A stretch of DNA of 64,000 nucleotides. Source: Stieleria marina. GTDB taxonomy: Bacteria > Planctomycetota > Planctomycetia > Pirellulales > Pirellulaceae. The position numbers and the translations under genes were made by a program. Of the stretch, positions 60,242-64,000 are shown in pieces. Below the pieces are notes generated by a model, which saw only the letters and a list, made by a program, of their open reading frames with translations, did not search any database and was not told where the DNA came from. The stretch lies in NCBI GenBank assembly GCA_007741555.1, contig CP036526.1, forward strand, positions 4,402,001 through 4,466,000, in the 5' to 3' direction. How positions within the stretch are numbered: the first letter of the stretch is position 1; every line of letters starts with the position of its first letter.

Positions 60242-61567
60242 ATGAATACGATCCGCTACGCAGCTGTCTCCATCGCCCTTTCGTGGTTGTGCGGGTCGCC
60301 ATTGTCCACGGCCAACGAGAACGCAACGGACGAATTATGGAACCATCTGCGGTCCGCGGATCAATTGGTCGACGTTCGCGACGCGTCGGTCAAGTTTGCG
60401 GATGCGGCAGAAACGCGAACCCTGCGTTTCCAAGTGACTCAAGCACCTACGTTACAAAAGACCGCCTGGGTGGCCGTCCCCGCGCCCGCAGCAGGCTGGC
60501 AACTTGGCCAAACGAAATCCGTTTGCGTGACGGCCAAAAACACCGGCCAGTCCAAAACGAGTGTCACCCTGTGGGTTGTCGGCACCAGCGGTTGGTCGGC
60601 GGTGGGAGACGCGGCTGAACTTGCGGCCGGACAAAGTCAGACTCTCTGCTGCGACTTGCGAGACTCCTTCAAAGACGGCACACCCCGAATCGACCCGAAC
60701 CAGATTCGGCAAATTCGGTTCATGGTGCAAAACGTCAATACAACATCGCTGGAATTCCGCAAACTGATTACCCAAGGATCTGCCGATGCTTTCAAGCCAT
60801 CTGCAGGCCGACTGAGCGTCCCCAAACTGACGAACGGTAACCCCGCCCCCGGCCGACGCGTTCGCTATCCGCTGGCCGGTGCTGAATCGGACGATCTGTA
60901 CTGCGTCGTCTACCTGCCGACAGACTGGACCCCCGGTGCGTCTTTCCCCGTGATCGCGGAATTTCCCGGCAACTTTTATTGCCACGCCGGCAGGTGTTGG
61001 TCGCCCGGACGCCCAGAGCAGTGCGTGATTGGATACGGGGCAACCAAGGGTCAAGGCGCGATCTGGATCAGCCTGCCCTTCGTGGATCGCGAAACCAACA
61101 GCGTCGCCGAATCAGGATTTGGATCTGACGCTGGCGACGACACGGTCGATTATGCCAACCGAGCCTTGGACGAAATCTGCAGTCGATGGGGCGGCGATCC
61201 AGACAACGTCGTGTTAAGCGGGTTTTCGCGAGGAGCAATTGCCTGCGGCTACATCGGACTGCGAAACAAAACCATGGCGCAACGCTGGAAAGGCTTCATT
61301 ACCTGCCAACACTACGACGGATCCAACTGGCGACAATCCAACCTTCCCGACGCGGTAGTTCGCGCACCCCGGTTTGCCGGCCAAGCGATCTTTCAGTTGG
61401 ACAACTCCCAGGCCAAGTACCAGGCGGTCGTCGATGCAACCGATCCCGCCGTCGTTTGGACATGGGCTCAGTCCGGTTTGGGAGACCACGACACGGCCAT
61501 GTTTTTGGATGACCGACCGTGCATGAAACAGCTGCGAAAGTGGTTCGACGATCTGGTGGGCAGCTAA
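60242..61567 (+). CDS. Secreted alpha/beta-hydrolase (esterase-like)
   Basis: 441 residues from ATG 60242, chosen over 60224 because it gives a cleaner signal peptide (NTIRYAAVSIALSWLCGSPL). Residues about 30-200 resemble a beta-sandwich or carbohydrate-binding-like module (VCVTAKNTGQSKTSVTLWVV). The hydrolase part starts near 205: LYCVVYLPTDWTPGASFPVI, nucleophile elbow VVLSGFSRGAIACGYIGL (Ser), with a likely catalytic His near SGLGDHDTAMF. The acid residue is not clear. It may act on an ester in a polysaccharide or lipid. Follows the small hypothetical gene; convergent with the SGNH-like gene. Confidence 0.75.
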   Translation: MNTIRYAAVSIALSWLCGSPLSTANENATDELWNHLRSADQLVDVRDASVKFADAAETRTLRFQVTQAPTLQKTAWVAVPAPAAGWQLGQTKSVCVTAKNTGQSKTSVTLWVVGTSGWSAVGDAAELAAGQSQTLCCDLRDSFKDGTPRIDPNQIRQIRFMVQNVNTTSLEFRKLITQGSADAFKPSAGRLSVPKLTNGNPAPGRRVRYPLAGAESDDLYCVVYLPTDWTPGASFPVIAEFPGNFYCHAGRCWSPGRPEQCVIGYGATKGQGAIWISLPFVDRETNSVAESGFGSDAGDDTVDYANRALDEICSRWGGDPDNVVLSGFSRGAIACGYIGLRNKTMAQRWKGFITCQHYDGSNWRQSNLPDAVVRAPRFAGQAIFQLDNSQAKYQAVVDATDPAVVWTWAQSGLGDHDTAMFLDDRPCMKQLRKWFDDLVGS

Positions 61568-61628
61568 TTTCTGCCAATCCAATTTTGTACCCGTTCCTCG
61601 ATTGGCCAGATCAGCCCCGCGCAGTCGC

Positions 61629-62741
61629 TCAGTCTGCGATCCGGTCTCCGTCGCTGTCTGTGATCCGAGCAAGTGGATCCGACAGGACGGCTTCCCAGGC
61701 GATCTTACGAAACGCTTTGTCCAGTTCGACACTGGGATAGCTATCGTCGGTCAAGCCAAAAATGTTCTTGTCGATCAACTCGGGCGAACGCCGATAGAGC
61801 GCCGCATAAAAAACGTAACCCTCCAACGCCTCGATACCGCGGCCCAGATGCCCTAGTTGATCGCGCCAAAGCGAGCGTTCTTTGCCCCCGACTGCTTTGT
61901 GGATTCCTTGAACACCCGGCAGTTTGCCTTGGTGATAATACTCCACGGCCAGTACCATGGCTTGCGAAGTCGGCAGGACGTAGACGCGATCTTCGTAGCT
62001 GCGGTTCAGCTGGGTGAAGCTTTCCAAAAACATCGCTCGTTTTTCTTTTGCCAACCGCTGGACAAGTTCAACGGTAAGCTCCGATTCCGACGTGGGCCGC
62101 CTGGGAAGCTGCCCCAACTGGGGCCAAGCGTCAGACAAGTAGAACACCATATCGGGATTGTATTTCAAACAGAAATCGGTCCAGCACGAATAGTATTCCG
62201 CGCGATCATTGTAGTACGGCCCCCACATCATAGCGTCCCACTGCGCGTTGGCGATTGTCGCTAGCAGCAGTGGTTTGGGTTTGCGATTGAACTGAAAGAT
62301 TCCGTTTTCCTGTTCCCATTTGTATCGCGCGCTGCCGGTCATGCCGCCACCAACGTGCGTGACCGGCCGCGGCTGATCGTAACCGGCAGCGGCCACGATT
62401 TTTGGCAATGTGCCGTACCCTGGCGACATAAAACTGTGCCCTGTGCCGACAATGCGCAAGGAACCGTCCGTCGGCTTGTCATACGACTTTAGCGGTTTGG
62501 CGCCCTTGGTTTTCGCATAGATCGCCGCGATTGCTTGGGGACTCTGGTAACAGACGGCGTGCTCCGGAAAACGACTCTCATCCCAGCCCGGATCAACCGC
62601 AAAAGTCCGCGGAGCACCTTGCTGTGCCTTGGCCCGGCCCGCCTTGTTACGCAACTGGGCTGACACAGAACGGGGAACCGACACGATCGCAGCGCCAACG
62701 ACCAGAATTAGCAAGCTTATAAAAGAGCGATAAGTCAACAC
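61629..62741 (-). CDS. Secreted SGNH/GDSL-like hydrolase
   Basis: 370 residues with a signal peptide (SFISLLILVVGAAIVSVPRSVSA). LRIVGTGHSFMSPGYGTLPK has a Gly-His-Ser block resembling the nucleophile motif of SGNH hydrolases (as GDS). Later segments PDMVFYLSDAWPQLGQL, and SQAMVLAVEYYHQGKLPGVQG with a His, could supply block III and V, but this is by eye. The last residues DSDGDRIAD resemble a calcium-binding dentate loop. Planctomycetes have many such secreted esterase-like proteins next to sulfatases and hydrolases. Convergent with the alpha/beta-hydrolase gene, 61 bases apart, without a clear terminator. Confidence 0.6.
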   Translation of the reverse strand: MLTYRSFISLLILVVGAAIVSVPRSVSAQLRNKAGRAKAQQGAPRTFAVDPGWDESRFPEHAVCYQSPQAIAAIYAKTKGAKPLKSYDKPTDGSLRIVGTGHSFMSPGYGTLPKIVAAAGYDQPRPVTHVGGGMTGSARYKWEQENGIFQFNRKPKPLLLATIANAQWDAMMWGPYYNDRAEYYSCWTDFCLKYNPDMVFYLSDAWPQLGQLPRRPTSESELTVELVQRLAKEKRAMFLESFTQLNRSYEDRVYVLPTSQAMVLAVEYYHQGKLPGVQGIHKAVGGKERSLWRDQLGHLGRGIEALEGYVFYAALYRRSPELIDKNIFGLTDDSYPSVELDKAFRKIAWEAVLSDPLARITDSDGDRIAD

Positions 62742-62947
62742 AGAACACCAGTTTGTTTTGCGGCAGTAGATAAAGATTCGCCCAACAGCAACCAGCCGCG
62801 AACCATTTGCGACGTCACCATCATAGATGAATATTAGCTGTCACGATTGCCGCGAGGCGTCACCCCGAACGATCTTGGACGGATTCGTCACTGACGCCCC
62901 AAAAGCACCAACCCGATTGGCCGCTACCAAACGTGGCAATACCAAAG

Positions 62948-63589
62948 ATGACCCGCTATAAAGTGGCGGCAATCGTCCCACCTCAACGCCTCGACACAAC
63001 ACAAGGTCCCTCCGTGGCCATCGGCATACTCTTACTGGTACTCATCTATTTTGCCGCCGTCATTCCGATCGGTGCTGTTTTCCTGCGCGGTGGGATTGCG
63101 TTGGCCAATCGCATCATCGGCCCCGTGCATACACATGGCGATGCCGCGACGGGAGAACCGGTGAAGGGGGCACAGGAATCTGCTGTAGATAATGCCCCCG
63201 TGCGAGACCTCGCCAATCCGTTTAGTCCGCCCGCAACAGTAAGCCAACACAATTTCGGCATGGAGGCTTCGAGTTCGGCGATCCCCAAACTTGATTTTGG
63301 GCGAGCATGCTTGGTGATGTTGATCCTAGTAGTCGCCATGTTTGTGATCAGCGTTTTGTTTGGCTTGGCGCTCCGAATGACTGGAATGTTTGGAATGGTA
63401 GATCTCGCGTTCGTCAACGTCGCGGTCTGGGGATTGATGTTCTTTGCCGGATCGGCCGTGCTGATGGTGATGGCTCCGACGACGTATTCGCGATCCATGC
63501 TGGCCGTGCTGATGACCTACCTAATGGCGCTGGCCGTAGCAGCGTGCCTCGGCGGCGTCGTGTTTTTGATTTCGTCGCTCTCGCGATGA
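62948..63589 (+). CDS. Four-helix membrane protein of unknown function
   Basis: 213 residues from ATG 62948; a GTG at 62933 is possible. Hydrophobic helices at about 26-46 (AIGILLLVLIYFAAVIPIGA), 120-140 (ACLVMLILVVAMFVISVLFG), 155-172 (FVNVAVWGLMFFAGSAVLM) and 190-210 (LMTYLMALAVAACLGGVVFL), with a soluble Gly/Ala/Pro-rich loop about 55-110 between the first two. No recognised family. Same strand as nothing nearby; the preceding gene is divergent. Confidence 0.7.
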   Translation: MTRYKVAAIVPPQRLDTTQGPSVAIGILLLVLIYFAAVIPIGAVFLRGGIALANRIIGPVHTHGDAATGEPVKGAQESAVDNAPVRDLANPFSPPATVSQHNFGMEASSSAIPKLDFGRACLVMLILVVAMFVISVLFGLALRMTGMFGMVDLAFVNVAVWGLMFFAGSAVLMVMAPTTYSRSMLAVLMTYLMALAVAACLGGVVFLISSLSR

Positions 63590-64000
63590 CGCTCAGAGCG
63601 CCAAGCGAAGAAGCCGAAGTTAAGCTCAGTTCAGTCCAGCCCAGCTCGCTGGACCACCAAGAATCGGCCCCGAAAAGCCATTTGTTGGCGGCGCCTGCAC
63701 AAGCAGTCAATCACTAATTTTGCAATTGAGGTGGTGGCAGTCGCGCTATGTTTAAGGTCCAGCGTCTACGACGGTACAAAAGACGCGTCTGACGGTTTCC
63801 AGTCGACATTGAAGAGATCGTGACTTCTAGCGCAGTTGAGAAATGCCTGCGTATTGCTCGATGGTTTTAGCGATCCGTTTCATGTAATCGGCAAACGAAA
63901 TGCACGCGTTGGTGCCACCCTGTCAAAAAAACGCTGAGTCGACGAAGGCGAATCGGAATCAAGTGAACCAGGCGAGTTTGCCTCGTCAAGGTGCCGAATC
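63590..64000. other. Right end of window, mostly unassigned
   Basis: 411 bases with no complete gene. A minus-strand open stretch (63827-63922) is described separately. The rest shows no convincing signal. Confidence 0.5.
63827..63922 (-). pseudogene. Possible gene remnant or frameshifted 3' end
   Basis: The minus strand reads CISFADYMKRIAKTIEQY then AGISQLR and a TAG stop (63827-63829), a protein-like sequence with no start. A TGA at 63923-63925 closes it upstream, next to a run of seven T (minus strand). The other frame beyond that run is open leftwards to the window edge (HLDEANSPGSL...). A frameshift in a real gene, a sequencing slip in the homopolymer, or chance could explain it. Confidence 0.3.

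Noticed and set aside
1-64000. Insertion sequences, prophage, rRNA or toxin-antitoxin genes
   Set aside because: No transposase, integrase, phage structural, rRNA or paired small toxin-antitoxin sequences were seen.

Overview
The window reads as chromosomal DNA of a planctomycete, most like the Rhodopirellula/Pirellulaceae group. Reasons: moderately GC-rich codon use, long proteins with signal peptides and low-complexity Asp/Ser/Gly stretches, a PEP-CTERM protein, DUF1573, many two-component and Ser/Thr kinase proteins, a SGNH-like secreted protein, frequent GTG/TTG starts, weak or absent Shine-Dalgarno sites, and single genes or small operons scattered on both strands. I found no rRNA, prophage, insertion sequence or CRISPR array. 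Family names come from reading the translations; no database search was run.

Layout. 1-2.8 kb: 5' part of glgB (runs off the left edge), a catalytically degenerate RNase H-like protein, and a putative PD-(D/E)XK/winged-helix protein. 2.8-4.3 kb: LysM/L,D-transpeptidase. 5-8 kb: DUF1573 protein, PhyH-type oxygenase, PEP-CTERM protein. 7.9-14 kb: operon of TetR/CerR-like regulator, RND adaptor and RND pump, with palindromes upstream. 14.3-19.4 kb: secreted protein of unknown role, SLOG/molybdenum-carrier-like protein overlapping an RluA-type pseudouridine synthase, LURP-one-like protein, GNAT. 19.4-27 kb: PfkB kinase, PP2C phosphatase, receiver-HATPase protein divergent from a large hybrid histidine kinase. 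27-32.3 kb: secreted PHP-domain protein and a 1151-residue membrane/repeat protein. 32.4-35.2 kb: zwf, csrA with a long leader and its own terminator, tRNA-Glu(TTC) with terminator. 35.4-38.8 kb: receiver protein and CHASE/PAS histidine kinase. 39.4-40.6 kb: apt and a PilZ-like membrane protein.

41-45.3 kb holds a five-haem c-type cytochrome two bases ahead of a predicted outer-membrane barrel protein, which could form an electron conduit across the outer membrane. 45.7-51.9 kb: MscK/MscS-like channel, minimal Ser/Thr kinase, PP2C phosphatase, HD hydrolase. 51.9-55.5 kb, minus strand: LmbE-like deacetylase, Gfo/Idh/MocA oxidoreductase, deoC and a methyltransferase. 55.6-63.6 kb: argS with a large coiled-coil insertion, a Ser/Thr kinase fused to a pseudo-receiver domain, a small unknown protein, an alpha/beta hydrolase, a SGNH-like protein and a small membrane protein.

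Signal transduction dominates: three kinase-type two-component proteins, two receiver proteins, two Ser/Thr kinases, two PP2C phosphatases and CsrA. A second recurring theme is many short tandem duplications (periods 6, 14, 15, 18, 19, 20, 22, 27 bp) in spacers and in low-complexity coding segments.
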